A stretch of 20,463 nt of DNA, from contig VBJR01000232.1 of the NCBI GenBank assembly GCA_005880175.1, forward strand, positions 2,254 through 22,716, read 5' to 3'. The first letter of the stretch is position 1. Each line of letters opens with the position of its first letter. The notes beneath the pieces are model-generated. The model was not told where the DNA came from, did not search any database, and worked only from the letters and a program-made list of their open reading frames with translations. A program made the translations under genes and the position numbers. Source of the stretch: Chloroflexota bacterium. GTDB taxonomy: Bacteria; Chloroflexota; Dormibacteria; Dormibacterales; Dormibacteraceae. Shown here one piece after another: positions 1 through 7,320 of this stretch.

Positions 1-36
1 CGAGCACCAGACGCCGGCGTGGCGGGAGCGGCCGAG

Positions 37-1365
37 ATGAGCACGGCGCGGCGGCCCTGGATCACCGGCTGGGACCCCGACGACGACCGGCAGTGGAGGC
101 GCGAGGGCCGCTCGATCGCCAGGCGCAACCTGGTCTTCTCGATCTTCGCCGAGTTCCTCGGCTTCAGCGTCTGGCAGCTCTGGAGCGTGGTCGCGGTGCA
201 GCTGGGCCGGGCCGGCTTCCACTACCCGGTCGGCGAGCTGTTCTGGCTGGTGTCGGTCCCCGGCCTCGTCGGGGCGACCCTGCGCTTCCCCTACGGCTTC
301 GCGGTGCCGCTGTTCGGCGGCCGCAACTGGACCGTCGTCAGCGCCGGCCTGCTGCTCGTCCCGACCGTCCTCCTGGCGGCCCTGGTGCGGCAGCCGGCGA
401 CCCCGTTCTGGGTCATGCTGCTGGCCGCGGGCACGGCCGGCTTCGGGGGCGGCAACTTCGCGTCCAGCATGTCGAACATCAGCTTCTTCTACCCCGATCG
501 CTCCAAGGGCTGGGCGCTCGGCCTCAACGCCGCCGGCGGCAACGTCGGGGTGGCGGTCGTCCAGCTCGTGGTACCGGCGGTGATCGGGCTCGGCGTGCTG
601 GGCCTGCACGCGAGAGCCGCCCGCCACGTGGCGCTGCAGAACGCCGGGCTGGTGTGGGTGCCGCTCATCGTGGCGGCGGCGCTGTGCGCCTTCTTCTTCA
701 TGGACAACCTGGCGGTCGCCCGCGCGAGCCTGCGCGACCAGGCGGCCGTCCTGCGCCGGAGGCACACCTGGATCGTCAGCTGGCTGTACGTCGGCACGTT
801 CGGGACGTTCGTCGGCTCCTCGGCCGCCCTGCCCCTGCTGATGAAGACCGCGTTCCCGGCGGTGAGCTCGGCCGAGTTCGCGTTCCTGGGCCCGCTGGCG
901 GGCCCGCTGGCGGGCTCGCTGGCCCGGCCGCTGGGCGGTTGGCTGGCGGACCGCTTCGGCGGCGCGATCGTCACGTTCTGGACGTTCGCGGCGATGGGCG
1001 CCGCCGCCGTCGCCGTGATCGCCACGCTGCGCGGGGGCGGCTTCGGGCCGTTCCTCGGCACGTTCCTGGTCCTGTTCGTGTGCTCGGGGATCGGCAACGG
1101 CTCGACGTTCCGGATCATCCCGGCGCTCTTCGAGCGCGCGGAGGCGGCGTCGGTGCTGGGGTTCAGCTCGGCGGTCGCCGCGTACGGGAGCTTTCTCATC
1201 CCCCAGGCCTACGGCCTCTCGCTGGCCTGGACCGGCGGCTACACGGGCGCCCTGGCCGCGCTCGTGGCCTTCTCCCTGACGTGCCTCGTCACGACCTGGC
1301 GGTGCTACCTGCGTCCGGGGCCGGCCGCGTCTCCGGTGCGGGCCCCGTCCAGGACGCTGACCTGA
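37..1365 (+). CDS. narK: NarK-type nitrate/nitrite MFS transporter
   Basis: A 442-residue, about 12-helix major facilitator protein that should move nitrate and/or nitrite across the cytoplasmic membrane. The nitrate-signature motif of the NNP family is clear at about residues 134-164 (GFGGGNFASSMSNISFFYP followed by KGWALGLN), and its second copy is CSGIGNGSTF at about 348-357. Arg83 (LRFPYG) and Arg296 (ARPLGGW) sit where the two substrate-binding arginines of NarK are expected. I chose ATG 37 because GGGAG lies 9-12 bases upstream; an in-frame GTG at 19 would add six residues. A tandem 12-base repeat at 889-924 adds an extra GPLA before the second arginine. No nitrate reductase gene is visible, so nitrate versus nitrite, and import versus exchange, cannot be decided here. 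The family call is firm. Confidence 0.93.
   Translation: MSTARRPWITGWDPDDDRQWRREGRSIARRNLVFSIFAEFLGFSVWQLWSVVAVQLGRAGFHYPVGELFWLVSVPGLVGATLRFPYGFAVPLFGGRNWTVVSAGLLLVPTVLLAALVRQPATPFWVMLLAAGTAGFGGGNFASSMSNISFFYPDRSKGWALGLNAAGGNVGVAVVQLVVPAVIGLGVLGLHARAARHVALQNAGLVWVPLIVAAALCAFFFMDNLAVARASLRDQAAVLRRRHTWIVSWLYVGTFGTFVGSSAALPLLMKTAFPAVSSAEFAFLGPLAGPLAGSLARPLGGWLADRFGGAIVTFWTFAAMGAAAVAVIATLRGGGFGPFLGTFLVLFVCSGIGNGSTFRIIPALFERAEAASVLGFSSAVAAYGSFLIPQAYGLSLAWTGGYTGALAALVAFSLTCLVTTWRCYLRPGPAASPVRAPSRTLT
889..924 (+). repeat. Tandem 12-bp repeat inside narK
   Basis: Two identical 12-base units (ggcccgctggcg, 889-900 and 901-912) are followed by a third, diverged unit (ggctcgctggcc, 913-924). They encode GPLA-GPLA-GSLA directly before the conserved ARPLGGW motif. 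The reading frame is kept. Confidence 0.85.
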
Positions 1366-1398
1366 GGTCGCCGGGCCTCGCCCTCCGGGCTGCCGCGC

Positions 1399-1404
1399 TA
1401 TGAT
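1399..1404 (+). promoter_or_regulatory. Probable -10 element of the GbsR-ABC operon
   Basis: TATGAT matches the -10 consensus at five of six positions. It would place the transcription start at about 1410-1412, inside the inverted repeat at 1404-1435. No convincing -35 hexamer is seen 16-18 bases upstream. Confidence 0.45.
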
Positions 1405-1435
1405 CGGTACGTTCTGGAAAAACTGAACGTACCGA
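1404..1435. promoter_or_regulatory. 11-bp inverted-repeat operator, likely autoregulatory
   Basis: The arms tcggtacgttc (1404-1414) and gaacgtaccga (1425-1435) are perfect reverse complements separated by 10 bases, and the right arm ends two bases before the regulator's ATG. The site covers the predicted transcription start, so a bound dimer would block transcription. MarR/GbsR proteins usually repress their own operon through such dyads. The assignment to this regulator is inferred from position. Confidence 0.7.
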
Positions 1436-1437
1436 AG

Positions 1438-1884
1438 ATGACGGACGAGCAGCACCGGTTCGTCGAGGACATGGGGCAGACCATGGCCGGCTGGGGCATC
1501 GCCCGGAACACCGGCCGGATCTACGGCTACCTGCTGCTCGGGGCGGCGCCCGCGAGCCTGGACCAGATCGCCGGCGACCTCGGAGTGGGGAAGAGCAGCG
1601 TGAGCGTCGGCGCCCGCCAGCTCGTCCAGCTCGGCCTGGCCCGGGCGAACGGCGAGCGGGGCAGCCGGCGCGTGCTCTACGAGGCCCTCCACACGCTCGA
1701 GGCCATCTTCGCCGCCCGCAACGCGCAGGCGTACGACCTGCTGGCCCGGTTCCGCCAGGGCGCCCGGGCGAGCACGAGCGACCAGGGGAGGGAGCGGCTC
1801 CAGGAGCTCGCGGAGATCCTGCAGGAGTTCATCGACCACGCGCCGGAGGTGTTCCGGCAGCTGCGTGAGAGGAGACGAGCATGA
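1438..1884 (+). CDS. GbsR/MarR-family transcriptional regulator
   Basis: A 148-residue winged-helix DNA-binding protein. The helix-turn-helix lies at about residues 38-68 (SLDQIAGDLGVGKSSVSVGARQLVQLGLA), followed by a wing with RGSRR and a long C-terminal helical dimerisation segment. The pattern, including the early WGIARNTGRIYGYLLL segment, is that of the GbsR subgroup. Its stop overlaps the ATG of the ABC ATPase (ATGA at 1881-1884), so it is translationally coupled to the efflux genes it probably controls. No Shine-Dalgarno precedes ATG 1438; the leader is short and filled by the inverted repeat. The inducing ligand cannot be told from sequence. Confidence 0.88.
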   Translation: MTDEQHRFVEDMGQTMAGWGIARNTGRIYGYLLLGAAPASLDQIAGDLGVGKSSVSVGARQLVQLGLARANGERGSRRVLYEALHTLEAIFAARNAQAYDLLARFRQGARASTSDQGRERLQELAEILQEFIDHAPEVFRQLRERRRA

Positions 1885-2795
1885 CCGAGGCGATCCGCAC
1901 GCGGGAGCTGACGAAGGACTACGGGGCCGGCCGCGGGCTGTTCGACCTCGACCTGGAGGTCCACGCCGGCGAGGTGTTCGGCTTCCTGGGCCCGAACGGC
2001 GCCGGCAAGACGACGACGATCCGGCAGCTGATGGGCCTGGCCTTCCCGACGCGCGGCTCGGCCGCGATCTTCGACCTGGACTGCCACCGCCAGGCGGTCG
2101 AGGTCAAGCGCCACGTCGGCTACGTCCCCGGCGAGCCGCCCCAGTTCGGCGGCCTGCGCGGGCGGGAGATCATCGCGTACCTGGGCGCGATGGCGGGCGG
2201 CGTGGACCGGGCCCGGGTCGAGGCGCTCTGCGACCGGCTCCAGCTCGACGTCTCCCGCCGCTACCGCGAGTACAGCACCGGCAACAAGAAGAAGCTGCTG
2301 CTCGTCATCGCGTTCATGCGCCAGCCGCGGCTGCTGATCCTGGACGAGCCGACCAGCGGCCTCGACCCGCTGAACCAGCAGACGTTCAACACGATGGTCC
2401 TCGAGGCGCGGCGGGACGGCGCGACCGTGTTCCTGTCCTCGCACGTCCTGTCCGAGGTGGAGCACGTGTGCGACCGCGTCGGCATCATCCGCGCCGGCCG
2501 GCTGGCCAACGTCGCCAGCCTGGAGGAGCTGCACGAGATCCGGCTGCACCGGGTCGAGATCGAGTTCGGGGGCGAGCCGCCGCTCGACGCGATCCGCAAG
2601 GCCGACGGCGTGGACGACGTCACGGTGGAGGGCCAGCGGGTCCACTGCGTGGTCCGCGGCAGCTTCGAGCCGCTGATGCAGGCGGTCGCCGGCGCCCACG
2701 TGGTCAACCTGACCAGCCACGAGCCCAGCCTCGAGGACACGTTCCTGGAGTTCTACTCGGGGTCCGGCAAGGACGCCGTGCCCGCCTCATGCTGA
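1881..2795 (+). CDS. ABC transporter ATP-binding protein (drug/lipid exporter type)
   Basis: A 304-residue ATPase with one nucleotide-binding domain of the CcmA/BcrA type, which powers the permease encoded next. Walker A is GPNGAGKTT (37-45), Walker B is LLILDEP (151-157) with the D-loop SGLD (159-162), and the switch histidine is His188 (SSHVLSEVEH). The signature motif is the degenerate YSTGNKKK (131-138) in place of LSGGQ; such forms are common in this exporter subfamily. The last 100 residues are the usual regulatory extension of these ATPases. The start codon overlaps the regulator stop, and the gene end overlaps the permease start by seven bases. The substrate is unknown. Confidence 0.93.
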   Translation: MTEAIRTRELTKDYGAGRGLFDLDLEVHAGEVFGFLGPNGAGKTTTIRQLMGLAFPTRGSAAIFDLDCHRQAVEVKRHVGYVPGEPPQFGGLRGREIIAYLGAMAGGVDRARVEALCDRLQLDVSRRYREYSTGNKKKLLLVIAFMRQPRLLILDEPTSGLDPLNQQTFNTMVLEARRDGATVFLSSHVLSEVEHVCDRVGIIRAGRLANVASLEELHEIRLHRVEIEFGGEPPLDAIRKADGVDDVTVEGQRVHCVVRGSFEPLMQAVAGAHVVNLTSHEPSLEDTFLEFYSGSGKDAVPASC

Positions 2796-4402
2796 GGTAC
2801 GCCTTCCGGCTGCACCGCTGGGGGATCATCGGCTACGGGCTGGTCGCCCTCATCGACGCGTACGTCAACACGACCTCGTTCCAGCAGGTCGCGGGGTCCA
2901 CGCCCGCCGCGCGGGCCGCGTTCGCGCGCAGCATGTCCGCGCTGGCGACCCAGATCAGCTACATCCTGGGGCCGCCGTTCCACCTCGACACCATCGACGG
3001 CTACGCGCAGTGGCGCGCGTTCGGCCCGCTCGCGCTGGTGGTCCTGATCTGGGCGATCGCGGCCGCGGCCGGCGCCGTCCGGGGCGACGAGGAGCGCCAG
3101 CTCGTGGACTACTGGCTGGCCGCCGGGATCTCACGGGCCCGCCTGGTCGCCTCGCGGCTGGCCGCGTTCGGGCTGGCCGCGCTGGTCGTGGCGGCGGCGT
3201 GCTGGCTCGGCTACGTGCTCGGCGCGCTCCCGTACGAGACGCCCGACCTGGGCGGCGCGGCGGGCAAGGCGCTCGGCCTGTGGCTGCTCATGCTGTCCCT
3301 GTTCGCCGTGTGCTACCTCGTCGCCCAGCTGGTCAGCACGACGCGGGCGGCGCAGACGGTGGGTGCCGTCGTGGTCGTCGTCCTCTACCTGTTCGACGTC
3401 GCGGCCCGCAGCAACCACTCGCTGGACTGGCTCTCCTGGGTCTCGCCGTTCAAGTGGTACGACGCGACGGACTCCCTGGCGCCGGGCGGCCACCTGGACG
3501 GGGCCGGGCTGGCGCTCAGCGCAGGGCTGGTCATCGTGACGGGCGTGCTGGCCGCGCTCGCGTTCGCGCGCCGCGACGTGCGGGCCGGGCTGCTCCAGCG
3601 CCGGGCGCGCGAGGCGCGGGCGCGGGACGCGACGCCCTCGCCGCTGCTGGCCTGGCCGGTCGCGCGGCTGCTCTATCGCCAGCGCTGGGTCCTCGTGGGC
3701 TGGATGGCGGTCACGATCGTCTTCGCGGCGTACTTCGCCGGCAGCGCGCACGCGATCGTCGACAGCGTCAGCGGGGTGCCGGGCCTGCGCGACCTCCTCG
3801 TGCGTGGGGCGGGCGGCGACCCCTACCGGGCGTTCATCGCGGCGTACTGGTTCGGGTTCGTCCAGCTGCTGCTGGCCGGCTTCGCCATCCACCTCGTCGC
3901 CGGCTGGGCGTCGGACGACACGGAGGGCATCCTGACCTCGGTGCTGAGCATGCCCGTGCCCCGCTGGGTGGTCGTCGCGGAGCGCGCGGCGGCGGCGCTG
4001 CTGGGCGTCGCGCTCGTCGTCGCGGTCGGCTCGCTGGCCACGGCCGCGGCGGCCGCGGCGATCGGCGTCTCGCTGGACGCGGCCACGCTGTTCCGGGCGT
4101 CCTGGCCGCTGATCCCGTACGCGCTCACGTACGCGGCGGTGGGCGGCGTCTTCGCCAGCTACTTCCCCCGGGCGGCGATCGGCGTGCTCGGCGTGGTCGC
4201 GTTCCTCGGCTACCTGGACTACGAGCTGGTGCCGCTGCTCAAGCTGCCCCAGTGGGTCTCCTACTTCTCGGCCCAGTTCCTGTACGGCACGCCGTCGCTG
4301 ACCGACGTCTACTGGACGGGGCTGTGGGTGATGGTGGCGATCACGGTGGCCGGCTTCGGCGCGGCCACGCTGCTGATGCGGCGCCGCGAGGTCGGGGCGT
4401 AG
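2789..4402 (+). CDS. ABC-2 type permease, fused double-length (polyketide-exporter-like)
   Basis: A 537-residue membrane protein with about twelve hydrophobic segments. It appears to be two ABC-2 permease halves in tandem. A similar cytoplasmic-loop motif recurs in each half: EERQLVDYWLAAGISRARLV (about 101-120) and DTEGILTSVLSMPVPRWVVV (about 377-396). This double-length form is the one annotated in actinomycetes as an exporter of polyketide-type antibiotics, encoded after a MarR/GbsR or TetR regulator and one ATPase as here. I chose ATG 2789, which overlaps the ATPase end by seven bases; the open frame extends much further left, but only as a shadow of the upstream genes. Role inferred: efflux of a hydrophobic compound. 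Confidence 0.88.
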   Translation: MLRYAFRLHRWGIIGYGLVALIDAYVNTTSFQQVAGSTPAARAAFARSMSALATQISYILGPPFHLDTIDGYAQWRAFGPLALVVLIWAIAAAAGAVRGDEERQLVDYWLAAGISRARLVASRLAAFGLAALVVAAACWLGYVLGALPYETPDLGGAAGKALGLWLLMLSLFAVCYLVAQLVSTTRAAQTVGAVVVVVLYLFDVAARSNHSLDWLSWVSPFKWYDATDSLAPGGHLDGAGLALSAGLVIVTGVLAALAFARRDVRAGLLQRRAREARARDATPSPLLAWPVARLLYRQRWVLVGWMAVTIVFAAYFAGSAHAIVDSVSGVPGLRDLLVRGAGGDPYRAFIAAYWFGFVQLLLAGFAIHLVAGWASDDTEGILTSVLSMPVPRWVVVAERAAAALLGVALVVAVGSLATAAAAAAIGVSLDAATLFRASWPLIPYALTYAAVGGVFASYFPRAAIGVLGVVAFLGYLDYELVPLLKLPQWVSYFSAQFLYGTPSLTDVYWTGLWVMVAITVAGFGAATLLMRRREVGA

Positions 4403-4455
4403 GCCTGGGGTGCGGCCGAAACCCAGCCGGGGCGCAACGGAACCGCCGCGTCTCG

Positions 4456-4470
4456 GGCCGGTTGCCGGCC
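4456..4470. terminator. Short GC-rich hairpin between convergent genes
   Basis: GGCCGG, loop TTG, CCGGCC forms a perfect 6-bp stem in the 72-base gap between the converging permease and kinase genes. It has no T tract. It could act as a bidirectional terminator, but in such GC-rich DNA a stem this short may also be chance. Confidence 0.35.
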
Positions 4471-4474
4471 GTCC

Positions 4475-5377
4475 CTATGCCCGCGCCGCGAGCGCGAGCA
4501 GGGCCTCGACGCGGCCGGTGTGGCCGTCGCCCTGGCTGCCGAGCTCCAGCGCGACCATCGCGGCGAACGCGACGCACCAGTCGAGGAGGCGCTCCGCGTC
4601 CAGCCCGCTCGCCACGGCGAGCGGGCGGGCGCGGGCCTCGATCGTCTCGACGTCGTCCGCCAGCCAGAAGAGCAGGTCCACCGCGTCGAACGCGGCGTCG
4701 CCGAGGCAGGGAGCGGGATCGATCGCCACCAGGCCGCGCCCGGCGCCGCCGTCGAGCACGTTGCTGGGCGTCAGGTCGCCGTGGAGGAGGACGGCCGGGG
4801 CGCCGTTCCCCGCCAGGCGGGCCCCGAGCCGGCGGCCCCGCTCGTAGAGCTCCGGCGGGACCAGCGCCGTCAGCTCCGGGTGCCGATCGTACAGCGCCGT
4901 GGAGGCGTCGAACAGGTGGGCGACGCGCTGCCCGACCGGCGGGTAGGACGGGTCGGGCACGCCGCTCCCGTGCAGGGCGGTCAGGAGCTCGGCGACGCGC
5001 TCGACGCCGGGGTACGCGCCGGCGACGGCGAGCGGCGCCCCCGGCTCGATCGCCTCCAGCAGCAGCGCCCCGAGCCGCTCGTCGAGCGCGAGCACCGCCG
5101 GGGCATGGGCGGTGTGCCAGCCGCCGAGGGCGGCTGCCTCGAACGCCAGGCGGGCGCGGTCGGGGCTGGCCTTGAGCACGGCGCCCCGCCCGTCCGCCAG
5201 CCGGCAGTGGAAGACGGCCGACATGGTGCCGCGCGGGACCGCGGCGCCGACCTCGAGCCGCCACCGCTCCGCGAGGCCGGCCAGCAGGTCGGGCAGCTCG
5301 TCCAGCCAGGGCTCGACCGCCGCGCCGAAGCGAAGGGTGAGGCGCTGCCGGATGCCGGCGTCGATCTCGGTCACCAT
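4475..5377 (-). CDS. Aminoglycoside/hydroxyurea-type phosphotransferase
   Basis: A 300-residue kinase of the APH-like fold, closest in pattern to the streptomycin 6-kinase/hydroxyurea kinase family. The N-lobe lysine is probably Lys69 (AVLKAS). The catalytic loop is LLHGDLTPSNVL (197-208) with Asp201 as base and Asn206, and the metal-binding Asp220 is in AIDPAPCLGD. Family members transfer phosphate from ATP to an antibiotic hydroxyl, but many chromosomal relatives act on other small molecules, so resistance is a possibility and not a conclusion. ATG 5377 starts eight bases after the stop of the patatin-like gene, which implies an operon. The frame is open much further upstream, but that extension only mirrors the lipase gene. 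Confidence 0.85.
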   Translation of the reverse strand: MVTEIDAGIRQRLTLRFGAAVEPWLDELPDLLAGLAERWRLEVGAAVPRGTMSAVFHCRLADGRGAVLKASPDRARLAFEAAALGGWHTAHAPAVLALDERLGALLLEAIEPGAPLAVAGAYPGVERVAELLTALHGSGVPDPSYPPVGQRVAHLFDASTALYDRHPELTALVPPELYERGRRLGARLAGNGAPAVLLHGDLTPSNVLDGGAGRGLVAIDPAPCLGDAAFDAVDLLFWLADDVETIEARARPLAVASGLDAERLLDWCVAFAAMVALELGSQGDGHTGRVEALLALAARA

Positions 5378-5385
5378 GCCCGGCC

Positions 5386-6252
5386 TCAGCCGCCCAGGCG
5401 CTCGCGGACGCCCGCCAGCGCCTCGGCCGCCGCCGGCGCCTGGGCCAGGCCGGCCTTCGCCGCCTCGATGCGGCGCCCGGGATCGAGCGGGTTCGGCCCG
5501 ATCGCCTCCACCGCCCCCGCGTCGGGCACCACCACCTCGACCCTGGCCCCGGCGCGGCGCAGCTCGGCGGCCTCCTCTTCCATCGAGGTCCGGCGCAGGG
5601 TCGCGGTCGGGGCCACGATCACCACCAGGTCGTGCCCGGCGGCGAGGTCCGCGTTCGTCGTGGACCGGACGCCGCCGTCCATGTACCGGCGCCCGTGGAT
5701 CGTGGTCGGCGGGTGGACCCACGGCACCGCGCAGCTCGACGCCACCGCCAGTGGGAGCGGGATGCCGGACGAGCGCCACCACGTCACGAAGGTGCCGTCG
5801 GCAGTGTCCACCGCCGTCACCACCAGCGGCCGCTCCGGCCACTCGTGGACGGGCAGCCGGGCCTTGATGACCGCGAGCCGGCCGGCCTCGGACACCTTCG
5901 TGGAGCAGGCGCGCGCCTGGCGGCCGATCCAGGCCAGCATCTCCCGCGAGGGCCGCGCCGGCACGCCGGCCGCGCGGTCGAGGCCCGAGCCGGCGGCGAG
6001 GAACTCGGTCAGCTTGCCCAGGTCGGGCGGCCGCTCGGGCGGCCCCGGAGACGGCTCGACCTGGCGCCGGTACAGGTCGTCGAGCGGCACGCCGGTCGTG
6101 ACCTGCGCGCCGACCACCGAGCCCGCGGACGTCCCCACGACCAGGTCCGCGGCGGTGAGGTCGACGCCCGCGTCGCGCAGGCCCTTCAGCAGCCCGGTCT
6201 CCCAGGCGATCCCCGTCACTCCGCCAGCGCCGAGCACGAGCGCGTAGGTCAT
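5386..6252 (-). CDS. Patatin-like phospholipase
   Basis: A 288-residue protein of the bacterial patatin/RssA family, hydrolases that cleave acyl esters of lipids with a Ser-Asp dyad. The glycine-rich oxyanion segment is GAGGVTG (8-14), the nucleophile elbow is GTSAG (40-44) with Ser42, and the catalytic Asp192 is in MDGGVRS. No signal peptide or membrane helix is evident, so a cytoplasmic or peripheral location is likely. GGGAGGT sits six bases before ATG 6252, a strong ribosome site that fixes the start. The kinase gene follows after eight bases. The true substrate is unknown. Confidence 0.92.
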   Translation of the reverse strand: MTYALVLGAGGVTGIAWETGLLKGLRDAGVDLTAADLVVGTSAGSVVGAQVTTGVPLDDLYRRQVEPSPGPPERPPDLGKLTEFLAAGSGLDRAAGVPARPSREMLAWIGRQARACSTKVSEAGRLAVIKARLPVHEWPERPLVVTAVDTADGTFVTWWRSSGIPLPLAVASSCAVPWVHPPTTIHGRRYMDGGVRSTTNADLAAGHDLVVIVAPTATLRRTSMEEEAAELRRAGARVEVVVPDAGAVEAIGPNPLDPGRRIEAAKAGLAQAPAAAEALAGVRERLGG

Positions 6253-6309
6253 CGGGCCACCTCCCGTGGCCGCCCCTGGGCGGCCCGCATCTCCTCTTGT
6301 CTGCCGATA

Positions 6310-6349
6310 CCGTACCCCGCCGCGGACCGGTTTCCGCGACGGGGTACGG
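6310..6349 (-). terminator. Long hairpin after the F420 oxidoreductase gene
   Basis: Perfect 10-bp arms ccgtaccccg (6310-6319) and cggggtacgg (6340-6349) enclose a one-base mismatch and a further 6-bp stem (CGCGGA/TCCGCG) around a 6-base loop. It begins 11 bases after the oxidoreductase stop on the minus strand and precedes the lipase gene. There is no T run, as is frequent in actinobacterial terminators. It may terminate the upstream transcript or protect its 3' end. Confidence 0.65.
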
Positions 6350-6359
6350 ACGGGGCGGA

Positions 6360-7229
6360 TCAGAGGTCGGCGACCGCCGGGATCACCCGTTCACCGACCG
6401 CGTGCAGGGGCTCCAGCCGGTGCGCCTCGCGCACGTTCAGGACCACCGACTGGATGCCCATGCCGGCGAGCCAGCGCAGGGCCCCGACCGTCTCCTCGAC
6501 CCCGCGCGCGGCCAGGTCCACGTCGAAGATCGACGTCCTCTCGATCTCGTCGTAGTCCCGGCCCTCGCGCTCGCAGTGGGCGCGCAGCGCGTCCAGCTTG
6601 CGCGGGATCTCCGGTGTGGGGAACAGGTTGCACGCGTCGGCGTGGCGGGCGACCAGCCGCAGCGTCTTCCGCTCGCCCGAGCCGCCGACCAGGATCGGCG
6701 GGTGGGGCCGGCGCAGGCTCTGAGGCGAGTTCAGCGGGCGCGTGAGGTGGTAGTGCCGGCCCGCGAACGGGCGCTCGTCGCCGGCCCACATCTGGCGGCA
6801 GATCCCCAGCGCCTCGTCCAGCCGCTCGAGGCGCTCGCCCAGCGGCGGGTACGGGATGCCCAGGCCGAGGGCCTCGTCCTCGTTCGCGCCCCCGGCGCCG
6901 ATGCCGAGCCAGGCCCGGCCGCCGGAGAGCACGTCCAGCGTGGTGACGGTCTTGGCCAGGACGCCGGGGTGGCGGAAGCCCACGGCGGTGACCATCGTCC
7001 CCAGCTCCACGCGGGTGGTGATGCCGGCCAGGTAGCCGAGCGTGGCGTACGCCTCGAGCATCTCGTGCTCCGGCGGCCCGTGGCGGCCGATCTGGAACAG
7101 GTGGTCCATCACCCAGACCGACGCGAAGCCGGCGTCCTCGGCGGCGCAGGCGATCCGGGCCAGGGTGGCGCCGAGCTGGCTCGGGCCGCCGGGCCAGGTG
7201 AAGTTGGGGATCACGAGTCCGACCTTCAT
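6360..7229 (-). CDS. LLM-class F420-dependent oxidoreductase
   Basis: A 289-residue luciferase-like monooxygenase-superfamily protein (TIM barrel), most like the group of actinobacterial enzymes that use coenzyme F420. Typical segments are the N-terminal MKVGLVIPNF, the acidic EDAGFASVWVMDHLF (about 31-45), RVELGTMV (about 75-82), the GIGAGG glycine loop with the following EDEALGLGIPYP (about 112-130), and PPILVGGSGERKTLRL (about 178-193). ATG 7229 is preceded by GGAGGA at six bases; the frame is open further upstream but without a better start. F420 use is a family inference, since some relatives use FMN. The substrate is unknown. It is divergent from the M20 dipeptidase gene. Confidence 0.88.
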   Translation of the reverse strand: MKVGLVIPNFTWPGGPSQLGATLARIACAAEDAGFASVWVMDHLFQIGRHGPPEHEMLEAYATLGYLAGITTRVELGTMVTAVGFRHPGVLAKTVTTLDVLSGGRAWLGIGAGGANEDEALGLGIPYPPLGERLERLDEALGICRQMWAGDERPFAGRHYHLTRPLNSPQSLRRPHPPILVGGSGERKTLRLVARHADACNLFPTPEIPRKLDALRAHCEREGRDYDEIERTSIFDVDLAARGVEETVGALRWLAGMGIQSVVLNVREAHRLEPLHAVGERVIPAVADL

Positions 7230-7240
7230 GCGTGCTCCTC

Positions 7241-7275
7241 CGAGAAAATACTGATGCGGAAGCACTATTTTATCG
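7241..7275. promoter_or_regulatory. AT-rich dyad in a divergent promoter region
   Basis: Arms cgagaaaatactg (7241-7253) and cactattttatcg (7263-7275) pair at 11 of 13 positions around a 9-base spacer. TATTTT therefore occurs on both strands (7266-7271 on plus, complement of 7245-7250 on minus) and could serve as the -10 element of each divergent gene, or the dyad could be an operator. It stands out against the GC-rich surroundings. Confidence 0.5.
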
Positions 7276-7320
7276 AGGTGGCCCCGGCCGCGCTCGGCGG
7301 ATGGCGGATGATGGACGGCG

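Noticed and set aside
1359..1369. Palindrome GACCTGAGGTC at the narK stop codon
   Set aside because: Short, overlaps coding sequence and lacks a T tract; chance is the simplest explanation.
1865..2788. N-terminal extension of the permease open frame by about 300 codons
   Set aside because: It runs through the ATPase gene in another frame, with Arg/Pro/Gly-rich nonsense typical of GC-rich shadows; the membrane protein proper begins at ATG 2789.
3010..5175. Long plus-strand open frame of over 700 codons
   Set aside because: The product is Arg/Ala/Gly/Pro-rich with no motif and overlaps the permease and, in antisense, the kinase. Clear families occupy the other frames.
5378..5842. Upstream extension of the kinase gene
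   Set aside because: The sequence mirrors the lipase gene in another frame; ATG 5377, just after the lipase stop, is a natural start.
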